From NCBI GenBank assembly GCA_964420035.1, contig CAYQQR010000002.1, positions 1 to 64,000 on the forward strand: a stretch of DNA of 64,000 bases, read 5' to 3'. Below the pieces are notes generated by a model. That model was given only the letters and a program-made list of their open reading frames with translations, did not search any database and was not told the DNA's origin. The translations under genes and the position numbers were made by a program. The DNA comes from CAYQQR01 sp964420035. GTDB taxonomy: Bacteria; Bacteroidota; Bacteroidia; Bacteroidales; SM23-62. This document shows, piece after piece, positions 53,262 to 60,454 of the stretch; the first letter of the stretch is position 1; each line of letters opens with the position of its first letter.

Positions 53262-54041
53262 ATGATATATTATAAGACAGGAGAAGAGATAGAATTGATA
53301 AGAACCAGCAATCACTTGGTTGCCAGGACACTTGCAGAGGTAGGCAAAGCAGTGAAGCCCGGGGTGAGTACACTGAAGCTGGACGGGATCGCGTCGAATT
53401 TCATACAGGATCATGGGGCCAGGCCTGCCTTTTTGGGTTACCGGGGCTTCCCCAATACCCTGTGTACTTCGGTCAACCACCAGGTGGTACATGGAATCCC
53501 CTCCAAAGACGAACTGAAAGAAGGGGATATCCTCTCGGTTGACTGCGGTGTGATCCTGAACGGTTATTACGGCGACAGTGCCTATACCTTTGGGGTAGGC
53601 GAGGTTCCGGGAAAGATCAATGAGCTGATGCGGGTAACCAGGGAAAGCCTGTTCAAGGGTATTGAACAAGCCGTTGCAGGTAACCGTTTGGGTGATATAG
53701 GCTACGCCATCCAGGTACATGCAGAATCGGCCGGGTACTCGGTGGTTCGTGAAATGGTGGGTCATGGCATCGGCAAAAGGCTTCATGAGGAACCCGAAGT
53801 TCCCAACTACGGTAAAAGGGGGTCGGGGATCAAACTCAGGTCGGGACTGGTCATTGCCATCGAACCCATGATCAACCTGGGCAAGAAATTCATCAGGCAG
53901 GATAATGATGGCTGGACCATTCGCACGGCCGATAATTCGGCTTCCGCTCATTATGAGCTCACTGTTGCCGTGCGGAAAAACAAGGCGGATGTATTGGGAA
54001 CCTTTGATCATATTGAAGAATCAAGTTCAATAACTAATTAA
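53262..54041 (+). CDS. map: Methionine aminopeptidase type I
   Basis: A 259-aa metalloprotease that removes the initiator methionine. The metal ligands lie in DILSVDCGV, GYYGDSAYTFG, VGHGIGKRLHEEPEVPNYG and IEPMINLG, i.e. the two Asp, His and two Glu typical of the family; CTSVNHQVVHGIP has the substrate histidine. ATG 53262 is used; a TTG one codon upstream is ignored. Its position between secY and infA is the classic order. Confidence 0.97.
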   Translation: MIYYKTGEEIELIRTSNHLVARTLAEVGKAVKPGVSTLKLDGIASNFIQDHGARPAFLGYRGFPNTLCTSVNHQVVHGIPSKDELKEGDILSVDCGVILNGYYGDSAYTFGVGEVPGKINELMRVTRESLFKGIEQAVAGNRLGDIGYAIQVHAESAGYSVVREMVGHGIGKRLHEEPEVPNYGKRGSGIKLRSGLVIAIEPMINLGKKFIRQDNDGWTIRTADNSASAHYELTVAVRKNKADVLGTFDHIEESSSITN

Positions 54042-54042
54042 T

Positions 54043-54261
54043 ATGGCCAAACAACCGAGCATTGAACAAGACGGAACCATTATTGAAGCACTATCCAATG
54101 CAATGTTCAGGGTAGAGCTTGAGAATGGACATATTATTACTGCCCATATATCGGGTAAAATGCGCATGCATTACATCAAGCTCTTGCCCGGAGACCGGGT
54201 CAAGCTTGAAATGTCGCCTTACGACCTGACCAAGGGCAGGATTGTTTACAGGTATAAATAA
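54043..54261 (+). CDS. infA: Translation initiation factor IF-1
   Basis: A 72-aa OB-fold protein that occupies the A site during initiation. MAKQPSIEQDGTIIEALSNA, then ISGKMRMHYIKLLPGDRVKLE and SPYDLTKGRIVYRYK are canonical. It starts one base after the map stop codon. Confidence 0.97.
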   Translation: MAKQPSIEQDGTIIEALSNAMFRVELENGHIITAHISGKMRMHYIKLLPGDRVKLEMSPYDLTKGRIVYRYK

Positions 54262-54271
54262 GGAGCACGCT

Positions 54272-54388
54272 ATGAAGGTTAAAGCTTCAGTAAAGAAAAG
54301 AAGTGGAGATTGCAAGATCGTCAGGCGCAAGGGCCGGATCTATGTGATCAATAAAAAGAACCCGAAGTTTAAACAACGTCAGGGTTAA
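54272..54388 (+). CDS. rpmJ: 50S ribosomal protein L36, zinc-free type
   Basis: A 38-aa protein, too small for most ORF cut-offs: MKVKASVKKRSGDCKIVRRK then GRIYVINKKNPKFKQRQG. Of the C-x2-C-x12-C-x4-H zinc site only C14 remains: the first Cys is Ser11, the third is Asn27 and the His is Phe33. This C-minus form is the one usual in Bacteroidota. AGGAG at 54261-54265 is a good ribosome-binding site 6 nt before the ATG. Confidence 0.95.
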   Translation: MKVKASVKKRSGDCKIVRRKGRIYVINKKNPKFKQRQG

Positions 54389-54393
54389 TTTAC

Positions 54394-54401
54394 TAATTTT
54401 G
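54394..54401 (+). promoter_or_regulatory. Candidate internal -7 element TAATTTTG before rpsM
   Basis: A perfect TAnnTTTG match lies in the 35-bp gap between rpmJ and rpsM. It could give the alpha part (rpsM-rpsK-rpsD-rpoA-rplQ) its own start about 20 nt before the rpsM ATG. No perfect TTG at -33 is seen. Confidence 0.45.
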
Positions 54402-54423
54402 CAAACCATTTTTAATAAGCTAT

Positions 54424-54801
54424 ATGGCACGTATTGTCGGAGTTGATTTACCCAGAAATAAGCACGGCGAGATAGGGCTGACCTATATTCACGGTATCGG
54501 CCGCAGCAGTGCACGGACCATTCTTGAGAAATGCAAGATCGATCCGAATATTAAAGTTCAGGACTGGTCCGACGACCAGATCACGAAAATTCGTCAGGTT
54601 ATCAACGATGAATTCAAAGTGGAAGGGGAGTTGCGCTCCTCCGTGCAAATGAACATCAAACGTTTGATGGATATCGGAAGCTACCGGGGTATCCGTCACC
54701 GCCTTGGTATGCCGGTGCGCGGTCAGAGTACCAAAAACAATGCCCGCACCCGGAAAGGACGCCGCAAAACCATAGCGAACAAAAAGAAAGCAACCAAATA
54801 A
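54424..54801 (+). CDS. rpsM: 30S ribosomal protein S13
   Basis: A 125-aa head protein forming inter-subunit bridges. ARIVGVDLPRNKHGEIGLTY opens it, and GSYRGIRHRLGMPVRGQSTKNNARTRKG, in parts, is the conserved C-terminal basic region. It is the first gene of the alpha part, after a likely internal promoter. Confidence 0.97.
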   Translation: MARIVGVDLPRNKHGEIGLTYIHGIGRSSARTILEKCKIDPNIKVQDWSDDQITKIRQVINDEFKVEGELRSSVQMNIKRLMDIGSYRGIRHRLGMPVRGQSTKNNARTRKGRRKTIANKKKATK

Positions 54802-54807
54802 CAAGAA

Positions 54808-55197
54808 ATGGCAAAAAAGACAGGAGCATCCAGAAAGAGGACCGTTAAGGTTGAAACCACGGGTCAGGCGCACATACACGCCTCTTTCAATAACATTATT
54901 ATATCCCTGACCAACAACGACGGTCAGGTGATATCCTGGGCCTCATCCGGGAAAATGGGATTCAGGGGTTCCAAGAAGAATACCCCCTATGCAGCCCAGA
55001 TGGCGGCACAGGATGCGGCAAAGATAGCCTATGACCTGGGAATGAGGAAGGCCAAAGTCTATGTTAAAGGACCCGGATCAGGCAGGGAATCAGCCATCCG
55101 TACCATTCATACCGCGGGTATAGAAGTAACGGAGATCGTTGACGTTACCCCGCTTCCTCACAATGGATGCCGTCCACCCAAAAGAAGAAGAGTTTAA
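54808..55197 (+). CDS. rpsK: 30S ribosomal protein S11
   Basis: A 129-aa platform protein. GQAHIHASFNNIIISLTNNDG and the near-invariant end TPLPHNGCRPPKRRRV identify it. It is 6 bp after rpsM. Confidence 0.97.
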   Translation: MAKKTGASRKRTVKVETTGQAHIHASFNNIIISLTNNDGQVISWASSGKMGFRGSKKNTPYAAQMAAQDAAKIAYDLGMRKAKVYVKGPGSGRESAIRTIHTAGIEVTEIVDVTPLPHNGCRPPKRRRV

Positions 55198-55217
55198 TTT
55201 GAGAAATCTATTGATTC

Positions 55218-55823
55218 ATGGCAAGATATACAGGTCCAAAATCTAAAGTAGCAAGGAAATTCGGAGACCCCATCTTTGGTCCGGATAAGCACCTGGAAAG
55301 GAAGAATTATCCTCCCGGAATGCACGGGAACACCAGGCGCAGAAGAAAGACCTCGGAATATGGTCTGCAGTTGAAAGAAAAGCAGAAAGCCAAATTCACC
55401 TATGGAATCCTGGAGCGGCAGTTCCGCAATATTTTTGAAAAAGCTTCCTCCAAAAAAGGAGTAACCGGTGAATTGTTGCTGCAACTGCTCGAGTCCCGCC
55501 TGGACAATGTGGTCTTCAGATTGGGCATCGCCCCAACCCGTTCAGCTGCCCGTCAGTTGGTGGGTCACAGGCACATCACCGTCAACGGTGAAGTGGTCAA
55601 TGTGCCCTCTTACCAGCTTCGCCAGGGAGATATTGTCGGCGTACGCGAAAAGTCAAAGTCCCTGGAGGTGATCGCAGATTCAGTGGCATCCCGGACCAAC
55701 CGCTACAGCTGGTTGGAATGGGACGACAGCCAAATGGCCGGTAAGTTCCTGAATATGCCTGAACGGGAAGAGATCCCCGAAAATATCAAAGAACAATTGA
55801 TCGTAGAACTTTATTCTAAATAA
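55218..55823 (+). CDS. rpsD: 30S ribosomal protein S4
   Basis: A 201-aa primary assembly protein. The start MARYTGPKSKVARKFGDPIF has no zinc cysteines; the S4 domain has LESRLDNVVFRLGIAPTRSA then ARQLVGHRHITVNGEVVNVPSY, in parts. It is followed 19 bp later by rpoA. Confidence 0.97.
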   Translation: MARYTGPKSKVARKFGDPIFGPDKHLERKNYPPGMHGNTRRRRKTSEYGLQLKEKQKAKFTYGILERQFRNIFEKASSKKGVTGELLLQLLESRLDNVVFRLGIAPTRSAARQLVGHRHITVNGEVVNVPSYQLRQGDIVGVREKSKSLEVIADSVASRTNRYSWLEWDDSQMAGKFLNMPEREEIPENIKEQLIVELYSK

Positions 55824-55842
55824 GAACCCTGACAACAATATT

Positions 55843-56835
55843 ATGGCAATTTTAGCATTCCAGAAACCCGATAAGGTTATTATGGTCGAATCGGACAAGA
55901 CTTTCGGTAAATTCGAATTTCGTCCGCTCGAACCAGGTTATGGTATTACCGTGGGAAATGCACTGAGAAGGATCTTGCTTTCCTCACTGGAAGGATATAC
56001 CATTACCAGTCTTAAAATCGAAGGTGCAGAGCACGAGTTTTCCACAATAACCGGGGTCATGGAGGATGTTACCGAGATCATCCTGAACCTCAAACAAATC
56101 CGGTTCAAGAAACAAATAGAAGATATCGATGATGAGAAGATCGTCGTCACCATATCCGGACAGGAAGAGTTTAAAGCCGGGGACCTCAGTAAGTTCCTGA
56201 GCGGATTTAAGGTACTTAATCCCGATCTGGTCATATGCAGAATGGAATCCGATGTAAAGCTCCAGATGGAACTGAACATTAACAAGGGCCGGGGTTATGT
56301 ACCCGCCGAAGAGAATCGTCCCGCGGACGCCGAACTCGGCCTGATCGCTATTGATTCTATATTTACCCCGGTTCGTAATGTCAAATACTCGATTGAGAAT
56401 TTCCGGGTTGAACAGAAAACCGACTACGAAAAACTCATCATTGAGATACAGACCGATGGTTCTATCCATCCGAAAGAAGCGCTTAAAGAAGCAGCCAAGA
56501 TACTGATCTATCATTTCATGCTTTTCTCAGACGAGAAGATCACCCTGGATTCGGATGAAAAGTTCTCCAACGAAGAATTCGACGAGGAAGTTCTGCATAT
56601 GCGGCAGCTTCTTAAAACCAAACTGGTAGACCTGGACCTGTCGGTCAGGGCCCTGAATTGCCTCAAAGCAGCTGAAGTGGAAACCCTGGGCGACCTGGTA
56701 AAATTCAATAAGAACGATCTTTTGAAATTCAGGAATTTTGGAAAGAAATCCCTAACGGAACTGGAGGAACTCCTCTCAAGCATGAACCTGAATTTCGGCA
56801 TGGACATCGGTAAGTATAAATTGGATAAGGATTAA
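55843..56835 (+). CDS. rpoA: RNA polymerase subunit alpha
   Basis: A 330-aa subunit that dimerises to seed the RNA polymerase core. The N-terminal domain has FRPLEPGYGITVGNALRRIL and SSLEGYTITSLKIEGAEHEF, in part; the C-terminal domain for UP-element and activator contact has LDLSVRALNCLKAAEVETLG then FRNFGKKSLTELEELL. It is 19 bp after rpsD and 5 bp before rplQ. Confidence 0.97.
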   Translation: MAILAFQKPDKVIMVESDKTFGKFEFRPLEPGYGITVGNALRRILLSSLEGYTITSLKIEGAEHEFSTITGVMEDVTEIILNLKQIRFKKQIEDIDDEKIVVTISGQEEFKAGDLSKFLSGFKVLNPDLVICRMESDVKLQMELNINKGRGYVPAEENRPADAELGLIAIDSIFTPVRNVKYSIENFRVEQKTDYEKLIIEIQTDGSIHPKEALKEAAKILIYHFMLFSDEKITLDSDEKFSNEEFDEEVLHMRQLLKTKLVDLDLSVRALNCLKAAEVETLGDLVKFNKNDLLKFRNFGKKSLTELEELLSSMNLNFGMDIGKYKLDKD

Positions 56836-56840
56836 TTGTA

Positions 56841-57578
56841 ATGAGACACAGAAAAAAACTGAATCATCTCAGCAGGAAGAGTGCCCACAGAAAGGCAATG
56901 CTGGCCAATATAGCTTCTTCTCTGATCCTTCATAAAAGGATCAGGACCACCACGGCCAAGGCCAAGGCATTGCGCGTGTTCGTGGAACCCCTGATCACCA
57001 GGTCGAAGAATGATTCCACCCATAACCGGCGCGTGGCCTTTAAACATTTGCAGGATAAACTTGCAGTCTCAGAATTATTCCGGGAGGTCTCGCCCAAAGT
57101 TATGGAACGGGAAGGCGGCTATACCCGGATCATTAAGCTGGGTAACCGCTTGGGCGATAATGCCGATATGGCCATCATTGAACTGGTAGATTACAACGAA
57201 CTGCTGCTGGCCGGCAAAACAGAGGAAACCAAGACCAAAGCAAGACGTACCCGCCGTGCAGGCCGGAAGAAAACCACCACAGCGGCAGAAAGCAGCGAAG
57301 AGAAAGCTGCAGTAGGCAGCGGCAGTCAGGAACAAACTCAGTCAAGCGACAGCGAAGCAGAGGAACCTTCCTCCGCCAAGGCTTCGGAGGATCAACCCTC
57401 CTCCGCTGAAGCTACGGAGGACGCAGCCGAAGGCGGAACAACAGCGAAGCGGAAAGACAGCGAAGCGGAGCCACAGCCGGAGGCGAAAGACAGCGAAGCG
57501 GAGCCACAGCCGGAGGCGAGTGACCAATCCAGTGAAACTAAAGAATCCGACGACAAGGAAAAAAATGATGAAGAATAA
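56841..57578 (+). CDS. rplQ: 50S ribosomal protein L17 with long repeat-derived tail
   Basis: A 245-aa protein, about twice the usual 115-130 aa. Residues 1-118 are ordinary L17 (MRHRKKLNHLSRKSAHRKAM, RTTTAKAKALR, GGYTRIIKLGNRLGDNADMA). From about residue 130 there is a basic linker and then some 100 acidic, low-complexity residues. DNA for that tail carries two 21-bp hairpin units (57370-57420) and two exact 33-bp tandem copies (57453-57518) that encode KDSEAEPQPEA twice. The tail should be disordered and surface exposed. It is the last gene of the operon before a strong terminator. Confidence 0.95.
   Translation: MRHRKKLNHLSRKSAHRKAMLANIASSLILHKRIRTTTAKAKALRVFVEPLITRSKNDSTHNRRVAFKHLQDKLAVSELFREVSPKVMEREGGYTRIIKLGNRLGDNADMAIIELVDYNELLLAGKTEETKTKARRTRRAGRKKTTTAAESSEEKAAVGSGSQEQTQSSDSEAEEPSSAKASEDQPSSAEATEDAAEGGTTAKRKDSEAEPQPEAKDSEAEPQPEASDQSSETKESDDKEKNDEE
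57370..57420 (+). repeat. Two coding palindromic units in rplQ
   Basis: Units at 57370-57390 and 57400-57420, spaced 30 bp apart, each consist of CCTCCG, nine bases and CGGAGG. Read in frame they give SSAKASED and SSAEATED. They look like a palindromic repeat that inserted into, and extended, a coding region. Confidence 0.75.
57453..57518 (+). repeat. 33-bp perfect tandem duplication in rplQ
   Basis: 57453-57485 and 57486-57518 are identical and in frame, each coding for KDSEAEPQPEA. A related partial copy (GACAGCGAAGC) is found upstream near 57348. Confidence 0.9.
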
Positions 57579-57606
57579 CCACACTTCAAATAACCAAATA
57601 TTAACC

Positions 57607-57648
57607 AAGGGATAAAACTTGAGCCATCATGTCTTGTCCCTTTTTTTT
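57607..57648 (+). terminator. Intrinsic terminator of the ribosomal operon
   Basis: AAGGGATAA (57607-57615) pairs with TTGTCCCTT (57634-57642) through nine pairs including one G-U, and is followed by a run of eight T (57641-57648). It separates rplQ from eno. Confidence 0.75.
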
Positions 57649-57683
57649 GTAATTTCAGGAACTCAAGAAAAAATAGTTTAACC

Positions 57684-58970
57684 ATGGGACAAATAGTAAA
57701 AATTCAGGCCCGGGAAATATTGGATTCCAGGGGCAATCCGACCATTGAAACCGATGTATTTACCGAAGACGGGATCATCGGAAGAGCCATTGTTCCTTCC
57801 GGTGCATCAACAGGCGTGCATGAAGCCGTCGAACTCCGGGATGGGGATAAAAGCCGTTTTCTGGGTAAAGGCGTATTGAAAGCCGTAGAGAATGTTAATA
57901 AGGTCCTCGACGAAGAACTGCGGGGCATGTATATTCTCGACCAGAACGAGATCGACCAGCGTATGATCGACCTGGACGGCAAAGAGAATAAGTCAAAACT
58001 TGGCGCAAACGCCATGCTGAGTGTTTCCCTGGCCTGTGCCAAAGCAGGTGCTGAATACACCAATCAACCCCTGTACAGGTATATAGGCGGTGTGAATGCA
58101 AACACCCTGCCCATCCCTATGATGAATATCCTGAACGGGGGACAGCATGCCGACAATAAGATTGACATACAGGAATTCATGATCCTGCCGGTGGGTGCCG
58201 GGCGTTTTTCGGAAGCCCTTCGCATGGGTGCGGAAGTATTTCACAACCTTAAATCTGTATTGAAATCCAAGGGACATTCAACCAACGTGGGTGATGAAGG
58301 AGGCTTTGCTCCCGACCTGGGCTCCAATGAAGAGGCGATCGAAGTGGTCCTGGAAGCCATCGAAAAAGCTGGATACAAAGCAGGAGAAGATATATTAATC
58401 GCGCTGGATCCCGCCGCCTCCGAGTTTTACAATAAAGACAAAAAAGTTTATCATTTCGAGTCTACTAACCAGGACATGAGCACTGAGGATATGGTTCAAT
58501 ACTGGAACGAATGGGTCTCCAAATACCCGGTGGTGTCCATTGAGGACGGACTGGATGAAGATGACTGGACAGGATGGACCGCCTTGAATGCAGCCATCGG
58601 CGATAAGGTACAGCTTGTAGGTGATGATCTTTTCGTCACCAATGTAAAACGGCTTCAGCGCGGTATCGATGAAAAGGCAGCCAATTCTATCCTGATCAAG
58701 GTCAATCAGATAGGGACCCTCACGGAAACCATCAATGCCGTGCAACTGGCTACCGCGAGTGCCATGACTTCCGTCATTTCCCATCGTTCGGGAGAAACAG
58801 AAGACACGACCATCGCTGACCTGGCGGTCGCATTGAATACCGGGCTGATCAAAACGGGTTCCGCATCCCGCTCCGACCGGATGGCCAAGTATAACCAACT
58901 GCTGCGTATCGAAGAGAACCTGGGCGGCACGGCGCGGTATCCCGGGAAAAAATTCAGGTACCTTCCCTGA
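57684..58970 (+). CDS. eno: Enolase
   Basis: A 428-aa glycolytic enzyme converting 2-phosphoglycerate to PEP, standard length. It begins IVKIQARE and has LDSRGNPTIETDV, the phosphate loop PSGASTGVHEAVELRDGD, the metal ligands in ALDPAASEFY and SIEDGLDEDDW and VGDDLFVTN, the catalytic lysine in LIKVNQIGTLTE and the signature SHRSGETEDT. PEP also feeds MurA. It stands alone between two terminators. Confidence 0.97.
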   Translation: MGQIVKIQAREILDSRGNPTIETDVFTEDGIIGRAIVPSGASTGVHEAVELRDGDKSRFLGKGVLKAVENVNKVLDEELRGMYILDQNEIDQRMIDLDGKENKSKLGANAMLSVSLACAKAGAEYTNQPLYRYIGGVNANTLPIPMMNILNGGQHADNKIDIQEFMILPVGAGRFSEALRMGAEVFHNLKSVLKSKGHSTNVGDEGGFAPDLGSNEEAIEVVLEAIEKAGYKAGEDILIALDPAASEFYNKDKKVYHFESTNQDMSTEDMVQYWNEWVSKYPVVSIEDGLDEDDWTGWTALNAAIGDKVQLVGDDLFVTNVKRLQRGIDEKAANSILIKVNQIGTLTETINAVQLATASAMTSVISHRSGETEDTTIADLAVALNTGLIKTGSASRSDRMAKYNQLLRIEENLGGTARYPGKKFRYLP

Positions 58971-58993
58971 GGGAGCCTGAACCTCACTGTTTC

Positions 58994-59028
58994 AAATGGG
59001 CAATAAATCAAAACTTATTGCCCATTTT
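58994..59028 (+). terminator. Intrinsic terminator after eno
   Basis: A perfect 13-bp stem (58994-59006 with 59015-59027, AAATGGGCAATAA and its complement), an 8-nt loop and a short T-rich 3' side. Because it ends in A/T on both sides it could act in both directions. Confidence 0.75.
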
Positions 59029-59055
59029 CGTGTTATTAAATAAGTGAATAATTAT

Positions 59056-59063
59056 TACTTTTA
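59056..59063 (+). promoter_or_regulatory. Possible -7 element TACTTTTA for citrate synthase
   Basis: It fits TAnnTTT with a terminal A; TTA at 59033-59035 is 20 bp upstream in place of TTG. It lies just after the eno terminator and 31 bp before the ATG. Confidence 0.3.
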
Positions 59064-59094
59064 AATGGACCTAACAAATTAAGATCCAAACACG

Positions 59095-60417
59095 ATGTCA
59101 ATTCTTAAACAAAAATTAGCTGATAAAATAAACGGGTGGAGACCCAGAACGGCAAAGCTTGCCAAGGACTACGCAGATGTTGTGATCGATAAGGTGACCA
59201 TTTCCAAAATTCTTGGCGGGATGCGCGGACTCAAATGCCTGGTTACCGATATTTCCTATCTGGATCCCATGGAGGGAATTCGATACCGGGGCTATACCCT
59301 GCCCGAAGTATTTAAAAAGCTTCCCAGGCCCAAAGATGCAGATATGCCCTATGTCGAAGGACTGTTCTTTCTGCTTCTTACCGGTGAGGTCCCCGATGAA
59401 AAACAGATTTCAGATGTTTTGGACGAGTTCAACAAACGCAGGATACTTCCACGCTATGTGTACGAAGTTATTGATGCTTTTCCGAGCAACAGCCATCCCA
59501 TGGCGATATTCTCAACCGCTATACTTACCATGCACCGGGAGTCATTTTTCTCCAAAAAGTATCATGCCGGATTGAATAAGATGGATTTCTGGGATCCCAC
59601 TTATGAGGATGCCCTGAACTTACTGGCCAAGCTTCCCGAGATAGGGGCCTATATATACGCCAAATTATACAGGGAAGGCAACCGGATACAATCCCATCCC
59701 GGTCTGGATATGGGTGGCAACTTTGCTCATATGATGGGTATCGGGAAACCTTATGATGATGTTTCCAGGATGCATTTCATCATTCATAGCGACCACGAGA
59801 GTGGTAACGTCAGCGCCCATACGGGTCACCTGGTGGCCTCCTCGCTTTCGGACATCTACCTTTCCATATCCGCTATGATCAACGGTCTGGCGGGACCCTT
59901 GCACGGACTGGCCAACCAGGAAGTACTCCGCTGGCTGCAGGATCTTATGGACAAGATGGACGGGAAGGTGCCCACGGAGGCCGAGATGTCCCAGTTTGTC
60001 TGGGATACCCTGAATGCCGGGCAGGTTATACCCGGCTTCGGTCATGCCGTGCTCAGAAAAACGGACCCCCGGTATATGATGCAAAGGGAATTCAGCTTGA
60101 AACATCTTAAAGAGGATCCCCTGTTCCGCTATGTTGATATTTTGTATAAGGTGGTACCGCCTATTCTTAAAGAACAGGGAAAGGCAAAAAACCCCTGGCC
60201 GAATGTCGATGCCCAGTCCGGTGTAATTCAATGGCATTACGGGGTTACCGAGTATGAATTCTATACGGTACTCTTTGGTATCGGAAGAGCCATTGGTATT
60301 TGTGCCAATATCATCTGGGACCGGGCCCTGGGTTATCCTCTTGAAAGGCCTAAATCCCTGACAACCGGTATGCTGGAAGACATTGCCATGGGTGACAAGG
60401 CCCGGCAAAAAGGTTAG
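59095..60417 (+). CDS. gltA: Citrate synthase, mitochondrial-type
   Basis: A 440-aa TCA-cycle entry enzyme. Catalytic residues are H270 (GPLHGLANQE), H316 (PGFGHAVLRKTDPR) and D372 (AKNPWPNVDAQSG). The strings HSDHESGNVSAHT, LRKTDPRY, EQGKAKNPWPNVDA and GYPLERPKS are closer to animal mitochondrial citrate synthase as I remember it than to E. coli-type hexameric GltA, and the NADH-binding N-terminal domain of the latter is missing. It has its own intergenic region after eno. Methylcitrate synthase is less likely. Confidence 0.93.
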   Translation: MSILKQKLADKINGWRPRTAKLAKDYADVVIDKVTISKILGGMRGLKCLVTDISYLDPMEGIRYRGYTLPEVFKKLPRPKDADMPYVEGLFFLLLTGEVPDEKQISDVLDEFNKRRILPRYVYEVIDAFPSNSHPMAIFSTAILTMHRESFFSKKYHAGLNKMDFWDPTYEDALNLLAKLPEIGAYIYAKLYREGNRIQSHPGLDMGGNFAHMMGIGKPYDDVSRMHFIIHSDHESGNVSAHTGHLVASSLSDIYLSISAMINGLAGPLHGLANQEVLRWLQDLMDKMDGKVPTEAEMSQFVWDTLNAGQVIPGFGHAVLRKTDPRYMMQREFSLKHLKEDPLFRYVDILYKVVPPILKEQGKAKNPWPNVDAQSGVIQWHYGVTEYEFYTVLFGIGRAIGICANIIWDRALGYPLERPKSLTTGMLEDIAMGDKARQKG

Positions 60418-60454
60418 CATCAGGCATTGCAATTTTGCTGTAATCACACCGCAA

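Noticed and set aside
39311..57683. tRNA, rRNA or small RNA genes inside the ribosomal cluster
   Set aside because: No gap is large enough for a tRNA apart from those described, and no cloverleaf or TTCRA arm was seen.
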